The notes under the pieces were generated by a model, which searched no databases, was not told the DNA's origin, and saw only the letters and a list, made by a program, of their open reading frames with translations. A DNA stretch of 64,000 bases, from positions 1,054,001 to 1,118,000 of the forward strand of contig NZ_CP139559.1 of NCBI RefSeq assembly GCF_034263275.1, written 5' to 3'. This DNA is from Mucilaginibacter sp. cycad4. Its GTDB lineage: Bacteria > Bacteroidota > Bacteroidia > Sphingobacteriales > Sphingobacteriaceae. This document shows, piece after piece, positions 51,751 to 60,907 of this stretch. Each line of letters begins with the position of its first letter. Positions within the stretch are counted from its first letter, which is position 1. The translations under genes and the position numbers were made by a program.

Positions 51751-52521
51751 TTAATTTAAAGCGTATGCCTGGTCCATTTCCTGGATCTGGATTTTGTATT
51801 GCACCGGCAGCAGGGCATCCCTTAAAAACTTTCCGGGTTTAAGGTCCTTTATTGCCTTGTATACTTTTAATACAGGCCAAAGCCAGGCTGTTTTACCCAA
51901 AGGCAGTTGTTGGCTAACCTTCGTGGGCACGGTTAGCAACTGTGCCTGCTTCAGGATCTGGTACCGGGCAAAACCAAGGTGTTTTTTATACTGACGATAT
52001 AAGTCGGCAGTGAAGGCGCTGTTAATTAAGTTGTGTTCAAGGTGTTCTTTGCGCATTTGCAGATAGTGTTGATAATCTAATGGCAGGCCTGTTAGCTGCA
52101 TTCGTTTACCAACTCTATAAAAAACATTAAACACTTCGGCCTTTTCGGCTGCACTAAGGGGCTTTTCCAGTAATTCATATGAACGGATAGACAGATCGAT
52201 TAACAGGAACAGCACATCCCGATAAGCCCGGTCGGGTATTTGGGAACCGCGGGCGGTTTCAACGCCTTTATGTATGGCGGTTATTTTATCAATAGCTTTT
52301 AATGCTGCTTCGCGCTCCGAAAAGATGATCTGCCGCGAATAGGCAACAGTGCTAAACAGGCGCGCTAAAGGATCTGCAGGGAGTTTACCTGTAAAATAAA
52401 GCCAGTCGACAGCCTTATTTAAGGCAAATTCGGCCGCTGCTCCTGCAAAAATGAACAGGATGGTATCAGCCTTGCCCCAGATCCTGCGCACTATCGAATG
52501 TTCATCTACAAAAAGATCCAT
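51751..52521 (-). CDS. MpaB / rubber-oxygenase-type (DUF2236) family protein
   Basis: A 256-residue protein using ATG 52521 (MDLFVDEHSIVRRIWGKADT). An upstream extension of 45 codons in frame does not match the family. Members of this superfamily (latex-clearing Lcp, MpaB) are haem-dependent oxygenases or have that fold. Visible features are ILFIFAGAAAEFALNKAVDW, LFSTVAYSRQIIFSEREAAL with a conserved-looking arginine, and YQHYLQMRKEHLEHNLINSA with histidines H194-area that could be haem ligands. Activity is not shown by sequence. It is transcribed with the DUF817 gene. Confidence 0.75.
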   Translation of the reverse strand: MDLFVDEHSIVRRIWGKADTILFIFAGAAAEFALNKAVDWLYFTGKLPADPLARLFSTVAYSRQIIFSEREAALKAIDKITAIHKGVETARGSQIPDRAYRDVLFLLIDLSIRSYELLEKPLSAAEKAEVFNVFYRVGKRMQLTGLPLDYQHYLQMRKEHLEHNLINSAFTADLYRQYKKHLGFARYQILKQAQLLTVPTKVSQQLPLGKTAWLWPVLKVYKAIKDLKPGKFLRDALLPVQYKIQIQEMDQAYALN

Positions 52522-52861
52522 ATTATATAATTTTAGTTCCCGGTAAATTGTTATTGAGTACTTTAAAGTTTGACAATTAAAAGTACTTTGTATTGCAAAG
52601 CTAATAAAGGATTTCAAGATTTCCAAGAGGAGATATGGATATAATAATGCTTGCATTATTTCATTTCACCTGCCTCTGCCCGTAATATTCAATGTACCTT
52701 ATTTGCCAACTTAATGTCATTAAATCACTGTTGATTTAGTATTAAATAATTGTAATTCTATTTTCTTTACTTTCGCTTTTTATTAGCTCCCCGGGGAAAA
52801 TTAGGTTTGATCAATCCCTGCCGCTCAAACCTTTTGGGGAAACTAAAGCAATGTGTTTTTC
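52522..52861. other. Divergent intergenic region between the MpaB-type and sulfatase genes
   Basis: 340 bp. Contains the AAAGTACTTT dyad pair (listed separately) near the MpaB-type gene, and a C+T-rich stretch (52670-52800) before the sulfatase gene. No gene recognised. Confidence 0.55.
52557..52589 (-). promoter_or_regulatory. Pair of AAAGTACTTT-type dyads, operator candidate
   Basis: The perfect palindrome AAAGTACTTT lies at 52580-52589 and a near copy (AGTACTTT, 52557-52564) 23-24 bp away, about two helical turns. They lie 36 and 59 bp upstream of the MpaB-type start, a typical place for repressor binding. Inference only. Confidence 0.35.
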
Positions 52862-54796
52862 ATGGAAAGTAAATTGAGGTTGGCCGAATATAAAGTGCTT
52901 TTATACAGGCTGTTTTTGGGGTATTTGTTTTATTTTATTGCAAGGGTATTATTCTTTGCTTTTAACACACACCTGTTTGCGGTTGATAGCTTATGGGCGC
53001 TGCTTAAGTTGTGCTACTATGGTATGGCTTTTGATACTACGGCTCTGCTTTATATTAACAGCTTGTTCATCCTGCTTAGCGTTTTACCCCTAACTGTAAA
53101 TACCCGGCCCGGGTTTCAAAAGGGGGTGGCTATTCTGTATTTTGTTACTAATTTGTTCGCCTACGCTACCAACTTTGTTGATATTATTTACTATCGCTTT
53201 AGCCAGGTACGTTCAACAAAGGCAACACTCGATGTATTGGCCGACGAGAACAACAAAAAGCTGTTGTTTACCCATTTTTCGGAAGCCTACTGGTATGTGA
53301 TCATCATATTTATATTATGCTCGCTTTGCTGGATCTGGTTATATAACCGGGTAAAGTTAAAACCTGCCGTGGTAAGGGATAAGAAAGTATATTTCTTATC
53401 ATCTATAGTGTCGTTCCTGCTTATTCTTACTTTGGTAATTGGCGGCATCCGGGGCGATTTCGCGCACAGCACCCGGCCAATCAACATGGTTGATGCCTAT
53501 AAACACATCACCGTACCTAACCAGGGTGATATTGTGCTGAACACCCCATTCGCTATTTTCCGGACACTGGGCACCAACAACTACAAACTTCAGCATTGGA
53601 CTGATGAGGCTTATATCAACACCAGCATCAAACCCATAAAACAATACAACACCAGGCCTGCTAATAAACCAAATGTGGTGATCATTATACTGGAAAGCAT
53701 GGCCCGCGAATATTGGGGCAGTATGAACCGTGATGTTAATATACCGGGATTTAAATCCTATACGCCGTTTTTGGATTCGCTCTCCAATAGCAGCCTTATA
53801 TTTACCAATGCCTACGCAACGGGCAGGCAATCAATCCACGCCATGTCGTCGGTATTGGCAGGGATTCCCTCGTTTCAAAATGCTTTCACCTCATCGCCTT
53901 ATGCCAAGCAACACATCCAGTCGGTAGTGTCGGTTTGCGATAGCATGGGGTATCAAACTTCGTTCTTTCATGGGGCAGCCAATGGGTCAATGGGCTTCCA
54001 GGGCTTCGGCAGTATTTTGGGATATCAGCACTATTACGGCCGTACAGAATATAACGATGATAAAGATTTTGATGGCATCTGGGGCATTTGGGATGAGCAT
54101 TTTTTTCAGTTCATGGGGCGCACGCTGGGCAATCAGAAACAACCCTTTATGGCTACGCTGTTCACGCTATCCTCGCATGATCCTTATCAATTGCCCGAAA
54201 AATATAAAACGAGGTTTAAGGGCGGTCCGCTGGCTATTGATAAATGTGTTCAGTATACCGATAACTCGCTGCGGATCTTTTTCAATTATGCCAAAGCACA
54301 GCCCTGGTTCAATAACACCATTTTTGTGATCACTGCTGATCATACCAGTCAAACCTATTATCCCGAATACAGTAAACAGGTTAACCGTTTTGCTGTGCCG
54401 ATATTGTTTTACAGCGCGAACAATACCTACAATCTTAAAGGTGTGCGTGCCGACCTGGCCTCGCAAATGGATATTTACCCAACATTGGTTGATTTGATCG
54501 GCTATAATAAGCCATTCCGCTCATGGGGCAGAAGTTTAGTAAGTAACCTGCCCGATGAACAACCACGTGTGATCAACTCAACGGGGAATATCTATCAGTT
54601 TATGCAGGGTAATTATACTTACCTGTTTGATGGTAAAAACTTCACCGGCATTTTTGCCGTGAGCGATAAAGGCCTGGAGAAAAACCTGATGGCCGCGCAA
54701 CCCAACACCGAAATGCAAAAGGGCATGCAGGATTGCAAAGCGCTGATCCAGGATTATACGGATAGGATTGTGAACGGGAAACTGGTGGCGAGGTAA
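52862..54796 (+). CDS. LtaS-like alkaline-phosphatase-superfamily sulfatase, membrane-anchored
   Basis: A 644-residue protein using ATG 52862 (MESKLRLAEYKVLLYRLFLG); a GTG three codons upstream is less likely. It has about five N-terminal membrane helices (about 10-195) and an extracytoplasmic catalytic domain. Motifs are VVIIILESMAREYWG with the metal-binding glutamate, the nucleophile threonine T320 in YATGRQS, the metal-binding FVITADHTSQ (D-H) and ATLFTLSSHDPYQLP with S-H-x-P. This matches LtaS/MdoB-type glycerol- or ethanolamine-phosphotransferases; since Bacteroidota lack LTA, the substrate is probably a lipid or glycan phosphate. Standalone gene. Confidence 0.85.
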   Translation: MESKLRLAEYKVLLYRLFLGYLFYFIARVLFFAFNTHLFAVDSLWALLKLCYYGMAFDTTALLYINSLFILLSVLPLTVNTRPGFQKGVAILYFVTNLFAYATNFVDIIYYRFSQVRSTKATLDVLADENNKKLLFTHFSEAYWYVIIIFILCSLCWIWLYNRVKLKPAVVRDKKVYFLSSIVSFLLILTLVIGGIRGDFAHSTRPINMVDAYKHITVPNQGDIVLNTPFAIFRTLGTNNYKLQHWTDEAYINTSIKPIKQYNTRPANKPNVVIIILESMAREYWGSMNRDVNIPGFKSYTPFLDSLSNSSLIFTNAYATGRQSIHAMSSVLAGIPSFQNAFTSSPYAKQHIQSVVSVCDSMGYQTSFFHGAANGSMGFQGFGSILGYQHYYGRTEYNDDKDFDGIWGIWDEHFFQFMGRTLGNQKQPFMATLFTLSSHDPYQLPEKYKTRFKGGPLAIDKCVQYTDNSLRIFFNYAKAQPWFNNTIFVITADHTSQTYYPEYSKQVNRFAVPILFYSANNTYNLKGVRADLASQMDIYPTLVDLIGYNKPFRSWGRSLVSNLPDEQPRVINSTGNIYQFMQGNYTYLFDGKNFTGIFAVSDKGLEKNLMAAQPNTEMQKGMQDCKALIQDYTDRIVNGKLVAR

Positions 54797-54897
54797 GGAT
54801 TAATAATTTCCTTTCTTGATATTCATTTCCTGCGGCCTTTGGTTAACGCAATTTTTGTGAAGGACCCGTTGACCATAAGTGAAAACGCGGTGCCCAC

Positions 54898-56418
54898 CTA
54901 TTTTACCGCAATATCTACAATTTCAGAATGCTCACTTTCATTTTTCATACGATCAATGCCTGTGATAACGTAACGATAAGTTTTGCCCTTTTTAGCGGCT
55001 TTATCTTCATAAGTACATTGCAGGTTGTATTGTATGTGTATGATGTATTTTGGATCGTCGGTATTTATAACTTCGTTCTCATTAAACCGGTATATTACGT
55101 ATCCGTAAACCGGCTCATTGTCTTTGGCAGTTACAGGCTCTTGCCAGGTTATAAATACTTTTCCGCTATCTGCCTTTGCTATTGGTTGCCGGGGGGCGTT
55201 GGGAGCGATAGAGTCGCGCCATAACATAACAGGTGGGAGGGCAGCATAACGGTAAAAGTTTTTCTTTAACGAATCGGTAAAGCCAAGTGGGTTATTGATA
55301 AGGGAGTTTGAGCTAAAGTAAACACTGCCCTGCACACGTGGATTTTTACGGAGATAACTGATTTGTTGAGGTAGTTGCGACGGGATTCTAAACCCGGGTA
55401 ATTTGTTTTCAATGATGCGATAGGGGGCCTGGCCGATATATAAATGTTTTCCATAAGTGTGTTCACTCCACCAGTTAATCATAACGTCAAACGGTACCAG
55501 GCGGTCATTTAAAGGGCGGTAAAGCTGCGGATTAATATAATCAACCCAACCCTCTTCTACCCATTTTTTTGAATCGGCATAAAGTTCATAATAAGAATCT
55601 CCTCCATGTGTGTCTGAACCTTTCGGGTTTTGGTACTTATTAGCCCACACTCCTGACGGGCTCATTCCGAATTTGATACGCGGATTGTGTTGATGAATGC
55701 TGTCATTAAGCATTTTCACAAGCAGGTTTACGTTGTTGCGCCGCCAGTCATTGATATCGGCAAAACCGGTCCCATATTTTGCAAAGGTTTGCTGGTCATG
55801 AATTTGCTGGCCTGCTATATGGTAAGGATAAAAATAGTCGTCTAAATGAATGCCATCTACATTATAGTTGTCGACCACATCAAGAATTACCTGCACAATA
55901 TATTCCCTTACTTCTGGAATACCGGGATCGAACAACTTTTGCCCTCCGTAAATAAAAAACCACCCGGGGCGGATATTCGTGATGTGGTGTGGACTTAACC
56001 CGGAAAAGTTATCGTCTTTAGTGGCACGGTATGGGTTAAACCATGCGTGCAGTTCCATGCCTCTTTCGTGCGCTGCATTTATAGCAAAACTTAAGGGATC
56101 ATATAAGGGAGCTGGTGCTTGCCCTTGTTTTCCGGTGAGGTATTTTGACCATGGTTCGCGGCTTTTAGCGTACAATGCATCGGCAGCTGGCCTCACCTGT
56201 AATATAATCGCATTGATACCTGCAGCCTGGTGGGCATCAAATATGGCCAATAATTCTGTTTGTTGTTGTTCAGTAGTTTCGGCCGGTTTATGCGGCCAGT
56301 CTATATTTTCGACCGTGGCAACCCACACGCCCCGGAACTCCCTTTTGGGTGTAATTGTTTGAGCCCTAACCGCACCGGTTGCCAGTAAATAAATCAATAT
56401 AAAAAGTCTGTAATTCAT
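54898..56418 (-). CDS. GHL10 (DUF187) glycoside-hydrolase-like protein
   Basis: A 506-residue exported protein with signal MNYRLFILIYLLATGAVRAQ. The TIM-barrel GHL10 domain starts at REFRGVWVATVENIDWPHKP (residues about 28-47), with INAIILQVRPAADALYAKSR, MELHAWFNPYRA, YNVDGIHLDDYFYPYHI and FGMSPSGVW, which contain the family's conserved acidic residues. The C-terminal part (about 395-506) is a fibronectin-III-like domain. Such proteins bind or cleave peptidoglycan or glycan in related organisms. Last gene of the BlaI-regulated operon, 8 bp after the barrel-protein gene. Confidence 0.88.
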   Translation of the reverse strand: MNYRLFILIYLLATGAVRAQTITPKREFRGVWVATVENIDWPHKPAETTEQQQTELLAIFDAHQAAGINAIILQVRPAADALYAKSREPWSKYLTGKQGQAPAPLYDPLSFAINAAHERGMELHAWFNPYRATKDDNFSGLSPHHITNIRPGWFFIYGGQKLFDPGIPEVREYIVQVILDVVDNYNVDGIHLDDYFYPYHIAGQQIHDQQTFAKYGTGFADINDWRRNNVNLLVKMLNDSIHQHNPRIKFGMSPSGVWANKYQNPKGSDTHGGDSYYELYADSKKWVEEGWVDYINPQLYRPLNDRLVPFDVMINWWSEHTYGKHLYIGQAPYRIIENKLPGFRIPSQLPQQISYLRKNPRVQGSVYFSSNSLINNPLGFTDSLKKNFYRYAALPPVMLWRDSIAPNAPRQPIAKADSGKVFITWQEPVTAKDNEPVYGYVIYRFNENEVINTDDPKYIIHIQYNLQCTYEDKAAKKGKTYRYVITGIDRMKNESEHSEIVDIAVK

Positions 56419-56426
56419 TTTTGTTT

Positions 56427-58865
56427 TTAGTTGGCGCCGGCCCTATCTGCTTCTGTTCCGATACTGCTATGATGTGGCCTGCTTAATGCCGATTTGTTTA
56501 ATTTATAGGTAAATGCTATGCCTATCAGCTGATTATCACTATTGCTCGTTGATGTAAGATAAGCGTTTTGATATTCAATCTGCCGCCTTAGCTTGCGGGT
56601 ATCAAATATATCACGTACGGTCAATGTGATTGCTCCCTTGTTTTTTAAAATAGTTTTTTGAACCGAACCATTTAAATGCCACATAGGCAGGTATATACCC
56701 TGACCGTAAGTAAGGTTATTGCGATAAGATCCATTTATCTCCAGGCCCCAGCCTTTTTTTAATTTAAACTGGTTGTTGCCGCTGATGGTTACTGTCGTAA
56801 CAGAATTGTTTAAATACGATACATCCAAAATCTCACCGGTATAGTGGTTTCGGTTAATGTCGCTGTACAAATTGATATTCCACCATGGAGTGGCCGGCAA
56901 TGACAGGTTTAGATATAATCCGTACGCGGTAGCTTTGTCAATATTTACAGGGATAAATGCCAGTGCATAGCCTGTGAGCTGATAATACTGGGCAATGGTA
57001 TTGTGGGTTTGGCTATAAGCAAACCCGATAGTTACTTTATTACTGTGGTTAAGAGAGATATCAAAGTTATTGGAATAAGCCGGCGCAAGTTTTGGGTTGC
57101 CTTTATTGGATGAATACTTATCGAATGTAAATACAAATGAGTTTAGTTGGCTGTAACCAGGTCGCGAAATGCGCCGGCCAAGTGATAATATCAACGTGTT
57201 TGCGGCGACGGTATCGAGCTTATAGCTTAGATAAGCTGTAGGAAATAAATTATTGTAATTATATACAACATCGGCGTTAGTGGCTAAAGCAGCATCCTGG
57301 TGGTTTGTTCGGGCGTAGGTGTTTTCATATCGTAACCCGATTTGCAGATCAAGTAATGTTGTAGTTTGTTGAAAGTTGATATAAGCCGCGTTTATGTTTT
57401 CACTATAACCGAAGCGGCCATTGAGTGAATCGTTGGGAAATGTTTTATCGGCCAGGGTATACAGATACTTGCCGGTGCTGTTCCTGTCGGAATAGGTAGC
57501 TTGCAGCCCTGCCGATATTTTGATATGTGTGGATAATTGACTATCGAAATCGACCTTTGCACCAAACACTTTTGTATCAAACGGATTAAAGGTATTGAGG
57601 ATGTAGCTGCCTGTTAAGGTTTGATCGGGCAATCGGGTACTGCTGTTAATAACTTGTAATGGGTTGGTTGAATAATGTAAGTAATCGGTATTGATGTTAA
57701 GTTCCTGCGCTGTGGCCGGGAAACGGTGGCGGAAATTTAAATTGAAGGTATTATTCCTGGTAGTATAATGCAGCAAACTCGTGGTGCTGATCATAGAATC
57801 TGCCACATTAGTACTTTTAAATGCTGTTGAATAGAGGCCATTTTCAATATAAGGGCTGATCATTCCGTACACTATAGCGCCTATGCTGTTATGATGATCG
57901 ATATCATAATCAAACCCCAACTGATAGTTGTAACTTTTGGTATTGCTTGTTTCAGTATTAAATTGTTCCATTACTAACCCGTTGGAACCCTGTTGATAGT
58001 GAAATTGCCTGTTACGTTTCGCATCATAAAAATTATTAATGGATGAGTAAGCTATATTCCCGAATATGTTAAATTTATCTACCTTATAATTAAAATTAAT
58101 GCCCGAATTATTCCTTGAATAAATACCCTGCAGATAACCCATATTCAGGTTAAGGTTAAACCCCTTGGTTTTACCTTTTTTGGTTTTAATATTAATAATA
58201 CCTGCCGTGCCTTCAGCATTGTATTTGGCCGGCGGATTAGCCATGATCTCAATTTTATCAAGCGTGCCCGAGGGTAGGTTTTTTAAATAATTCAAAAGGT
58301 CTTTGCCGGTCAGGTAGCTTGGTTTATCGTCAATGTAAATAACCACACCTTCCTTGCCACGCAGGCTAATGCCATCATCTGTTACAAGTACCGCCGGCAC
58401 ATTATTTAATACGTCAATAGCATTTGTTCCGTTATTACCGATCAGCGCTCCTACATTTATGATAACTCTGTCTGCCCTGTGTTCGATATAGTTTTTTGGT
58501 GGCGATAAAACACGCACTTCTTTTAGTTGCCCGGCAATAGGTTTTAAGTTGATGGCGGGCAGTTTGAAGTTTCTGCCCCCCGGGTCGATATTCAACTCCT
58601 TTAAAGTATAGGGAGCATAGCCCAAATGGGTTACGGTAAGTAAATAAGTAGCGTTGGCGCTTACAACTAATTGAAAATTCCCCAAACTATCGCTGATGGC
58701 GTTGCAGCATATTTTTTCCGAACCCTGCTGTTGCAAGCTGATTGTTGCCCGTTCAACGGGGGCATTTTGATCATCATGAACAGTACCGTTCGCCACAACA
58801 TTTTGGGCGCTAACGCTTTTAATTAGGCAAAGGGATAGCCATAAAGCCAGTAAAAACTGCTTCAT
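56427..58865 (-). CDS. TonB-dependent-receptor-like outer membrane protein
   Basis: An 812-residue outer membrane protein with signal MKQFLLALWLSLCLIKSVSA and cleavage before QNVV. The first 100 mature residues form a carboxypeptidase-regulatory-like domain (VHDDQNAPVERATISLQ, DSLGNFQLVVSANATYLLTV). The plug domain covers about 120-230 (IGNNGTNAIDVLNNVPAVLV, EGVVIYIDDKPSYLTGKDLL, IEIMANPPAKYNAEGTAGII). The rest is a beta barrel of the OMP_b-brl_3 type, ending about 790. It lacks a clear TonB box at the N-terminus. In this family many are Oar-like, not siderophore receptors. It lies between the M56-amidase and GHL10 genes. Confidence 0.9.
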   Translation of the reverse strand: MKQFLLALWLSLCLIKSVSAQNVVANGTVHDDQNAPVERATISLQQQGSEKICCNAISDSLGNFQLVVSANATYLLTVTHLGYAPYTLKELNIDPGGRNFKLPAINLKPIAGQLKEVRVLSPPKNYIEHRADRVIINVGALIGNNGTNAIDVLNNVPAVLVTDDGISLRGKEGVVIYIDDKPSYLTGKDLLNYLKNLPSGTLDKIEIMANPPAKYNAEGTAGIINIKTKKGKTKGFNLNLNMGYLQGIYSRNNSGINFNYKVDKFNIFGNIAYSSINNFYDAKRNRQFHYQQGSNGLVMEQFNTETSNTKSYNYQLGFDYDIDHHNSIGAIVYGMISPYIENGLYSTAFKSTNVADSMISTTSLLHYTTRNNTFNLNFRHRFPATAQELNINTDYLHYSTNPLQVINSSTRLPDQTLTGSYILNTFNPFDTKVFGAKVDFDSQLSTHIKISAGLQATYSDRNSTGKYLYTLADKTFPNDSLNGRFGYSENINAAYINFQQTTTLLDLQIGLRYENTYARTNHQDAALATNADVVYNYNNLFPTAYLSYKLDTVAANTLILSLGRRISRPGYSQLNSFVFTFDKYSSNKGNPKLAPAYSNNFDISLNHSNKVTIGFAYSQTHNTIAQYYQLTGYALAFIPVNIDKATAYGLYLNLSLPATPWWNINLYSDINRNHYTGEILDVSYLNNSVTTVTISGNNQFKLKKGWGLEINGSYRNNLTYGQGIYLPMWHLNGSVQKTILKNKGAITLTVRDIFDTRKLRRQIEYQNAYLTSTSNSDNQLIGIAFTYKLNKSALSRPHHSSIGTEADRAGAN

Positions 58866-58905
58866 AATGGTAATTAAAAATTTGGATTAGTAGGGCTGCT
58901 TACCC

Positions 58906-60354
58906 TTAATTCTGTTTTGCGGCGTTGTAGGCTACAATGGCATCTACAAATTTTTGTGCCAGTTCATAACGGTGCTGTTCATTAAGTATATACTCCAGAT
59001 CATGCGGGTTGGTAGCATAGCCAAATTCAATTAAAACTGCAGGCGTAGTGTTTTTCCGTAAAACATAAAGCCCAGGTTTGGCAAAAGTGCTGTCGTTTGT
59101 ATTAATGCCGCTAAGCTGTCTGAAACTGTTTTTAAGCTGGTTTGCAACCCTCGCCGATAAGCCATGGTTTTGGCCCTGCGGATTATCTTTAACTTCAATA
59201 CCGTTTGCATTTTGCTGCATTGGTCCCGCAGGGGCGGCATTAATATGAAGGGACACAAAAACATCACCTTTGTGTGATACCCTGTCTTTAAACTCCACAT
59301 CGCGGTCATTATCGCGGGTAAGCAGGGTGTGAATGCCACGTTGTTCAGCAAGTAATTTGATTTGTCGGGCTAACGCGAGCGTAATGTCTTTTTCATAAAC
59401 CTGGCCACAAGCAACTCCTTTTTGCGAGCCGCCATGGCCGGGGTCGAGCACCAGCGTAAACAGACCATCTATTTGGGTTGAGGCATATGATTTCTCAATA
59501 CTGAACTGGTAAACCAGGAGGGTGATAACGGGAATTGTGCATAGGTACCTAAATTTAAACTTTGCCAATGAATGTGCCTGAAATAGCATTTGGATGCGTT
59601 TTTTTACCCTGTAGGCGCTAAATTGATTGCTTATCGCCGATGTTGGTGCATTATAAAGTTTGAGTATAAGATGCGCATATTCATTAGCCCGATATACAGA
59701 AGTTAGCTCTCTGTCTACCTCAAATTCATGTACCTGCTGTAACTCTTTAGCTATGAAATATATAAAAGGGTTAAACCAGAAAAACGCCTTTAATAATTCG
59801 GTAAATAATTGATCGGCTGAATGTACAAGGCGGGCATGTTGCAGTTCATGTGCCAATACCTGTTCCTTCTCACTACTGGTTATTAGCTCATCTTTTAAAA
59901 AGATAAAATTAAAAAATGATGAATTGCTTTTAGAAGCGTTTGTGATAAGATAAAAGCCATTGTTTTTTTGTCCCTGATGCATAGCTTTATAAATAATAAC
60001 AGCTATGCCGGTTAATATTTTGACGAGCAGAACAGCGCAGATAATAAGATAGGCGTATAGTATTAACTGTTGAATGTTGATATGCCCGGTAGCCGCATGT
60101 ATGGTTGTACTGTCAAACTCGTTATAATCCACAATTACCGGGAGCTTTGTTTCGATGGGTAAGGAGGTATGAAAGGGGAGTGGACGGTGTACTTCAAAGT
60201 GTATTGCCGGGATAACTATGCTTATCAAAAGCGATGATAGCAGGTACCATCTGTTTAGGGTGAAAAAAGTTAACCGCCTGAGCAGGACGTAATAGAGGCA
60301 ATAGAAAATACCCATGCAGGCGGTTGCCTTACTTAAAAATAGGAATAACGCCAT
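58906..60354 (-). CDS. BlaR1-type M56 metalloprotease fused to an N-acetylmuramoyl-L-alanine amidase
   Basis: A 482-residue membrane protein. Residues 1-290 are a BlaR1/MecR1-like M56 domain: four membrane segments and the zinc motif HELQH (169-173) with downstream E212/D214 in HEFEVDRE. After a final helix (about 268-286), residues 300-482 form an amidase_3 domain in the periplasm: DPGHGG with H307, E321, SLHINA with H370 and the catalytic E443 in LIEFGY, so all expected zinc and catalytic residues are present. The penicillin-binding sensor domain of BlaR1 is replaced by the amidase. It begins 1 bp after blaI, so the two are coupled. A cell-wall-sensing signal transducer is a reasonable inference. 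Confidence 0.92.
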   Translation of the reverse strand: MALFLFLSKATACMGIFYCLYYVLLRRLTFFTLNRWYLLSSLLISIVIPAIHFEVHRPLPFHTSLPIETKLPVIVDYNEFDSTTIHAATGHINIQQLILYAYLIICAVLLVKILTGIAVIIYKAMHQGQKNNGFYLITNASKSNSSFFNFIFLKDELITSSEKEQVLAHELQHARLVHSADQLFTELLKAFFWFNPFIYFIAKELQQVHEFEVDRELTSVYRANEYAHLILKLYNAPTSAISNQFSAYRVKKRIQMLFQAHSLAKFKFRYLCTIPVITLLVYQFSIEKSYASTQIDGLFTLVLDPGHGGSQKGVACGQVYEKDITLALARQIKLLAEQRGIHTLLTRDNDRDVEFKDRVSHKGDVFVSLHINAAPAGPMQQNANGIEVKDNPQGQNHGLSARVANQLKNSFRQLSGINTNDSTFAKPGLYVLRKNTTPAVLIEFGYATNPHDLEYILNEQHRYELAQKFVDAIVAYNAAKQN

Positions 60355-60355
60355 A

Positions 60356-60718
60356 TTACTTTTGTTTATTGATAAACTCCCTGATACTTTCTATATCATC
60401 TTCTTTAAGCTTTTCTTCCTTTATCATAAATGATAATAATGATTCGGCCGAACCATCGAAATAATTGGTGAAAAGCTTGGTGAAAGAATGTTTGCGGTAG
60501 GCAGCTTTACTGATAAGCGGAAAATATTCATGGGTTTTACCATAAGCCTTATGTCCAATATAATTTTTGGTTTCCAGTAATCTCACTACCGACGATATAG
60601 TATTGTATGGCGGTTTGGGATCATCGGGCAGGTTTTCAATAATATCTTTAACAAATGCCGATTTCAGGTCCCACAAAATCTGCATGATACGTTCTTCTGT
60701 TTTGGTCAATTCCTCCAT
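60356..60718 (-). CDS. blaI: BlaI/MecI-family transcriptional repressor
   Basis: A 120-residue winged-helix repressor using ATG 60718 (MEELTKTEERIMQILWDLKS). An in-frame TTG two codons earlier is less likely. The family pattern is present: LTKTEERIMQILWDLKSAFV, DPKPPYNTISSVVRLLETKN and YIGHKAYGKTHEYFPLISKA, with the dimerisation and protease-cleavage region in SFTKLFTNYFDGSAESLLSF. BlaI repressors bind ACT(N)AGT-type dyads and are cleaved after a signal from an M56 protease; the next gene encodes that protease. Two dyads lie at 60731-60766. Confidence 0.93.
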   Translation of the reverse strand: MEELTKTEERIMQILWDLKSAFVKDIIENLPDDPKPPYNTISSVVRLLETKNYIGHKAYGKTHEYFPLISKAAYRKHSFTKLFTNYFDGSAESLLSFMIKEEKLKEDDIESIREFINKQK

Positions 60719-60730
60719 AATCAAATGTGT

Positions 60731-60766
60731 AACTTATTTTTCAGTTATACAACTGATTTTTCAGTT
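60731..60766 (-). promoter_or_regulatory. Two dyads upstream of blaI, likely BlaI operators
   Basis: Read on the plus strand: AACTTATTTTTCAGTT (60731-60746) and AACTGATTTTTCAGTT (60751-60766). The second is a perfect dyad AACTGA-n4-TCAGTT and the first is a 13/16 copy. Start-to-start distance is 20 bp, two helical turns, and the nearer one lies 12 bp from the ATG, so binding would block the promoter or first codons. Confidence 0.65.
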
Positions 60767-60907
60767 TTAATTGAAAACGGCCTAATATTGATCAAACGCT
60801 AAAGAAATTGTTATCGTTATATATCCACACTGCCCCAAATTTTCAACATTACCCTAAAACCCCTGCCAATGCATTAACTTTACCCGATTAACAGAAGGAG
60901 TAACCGC

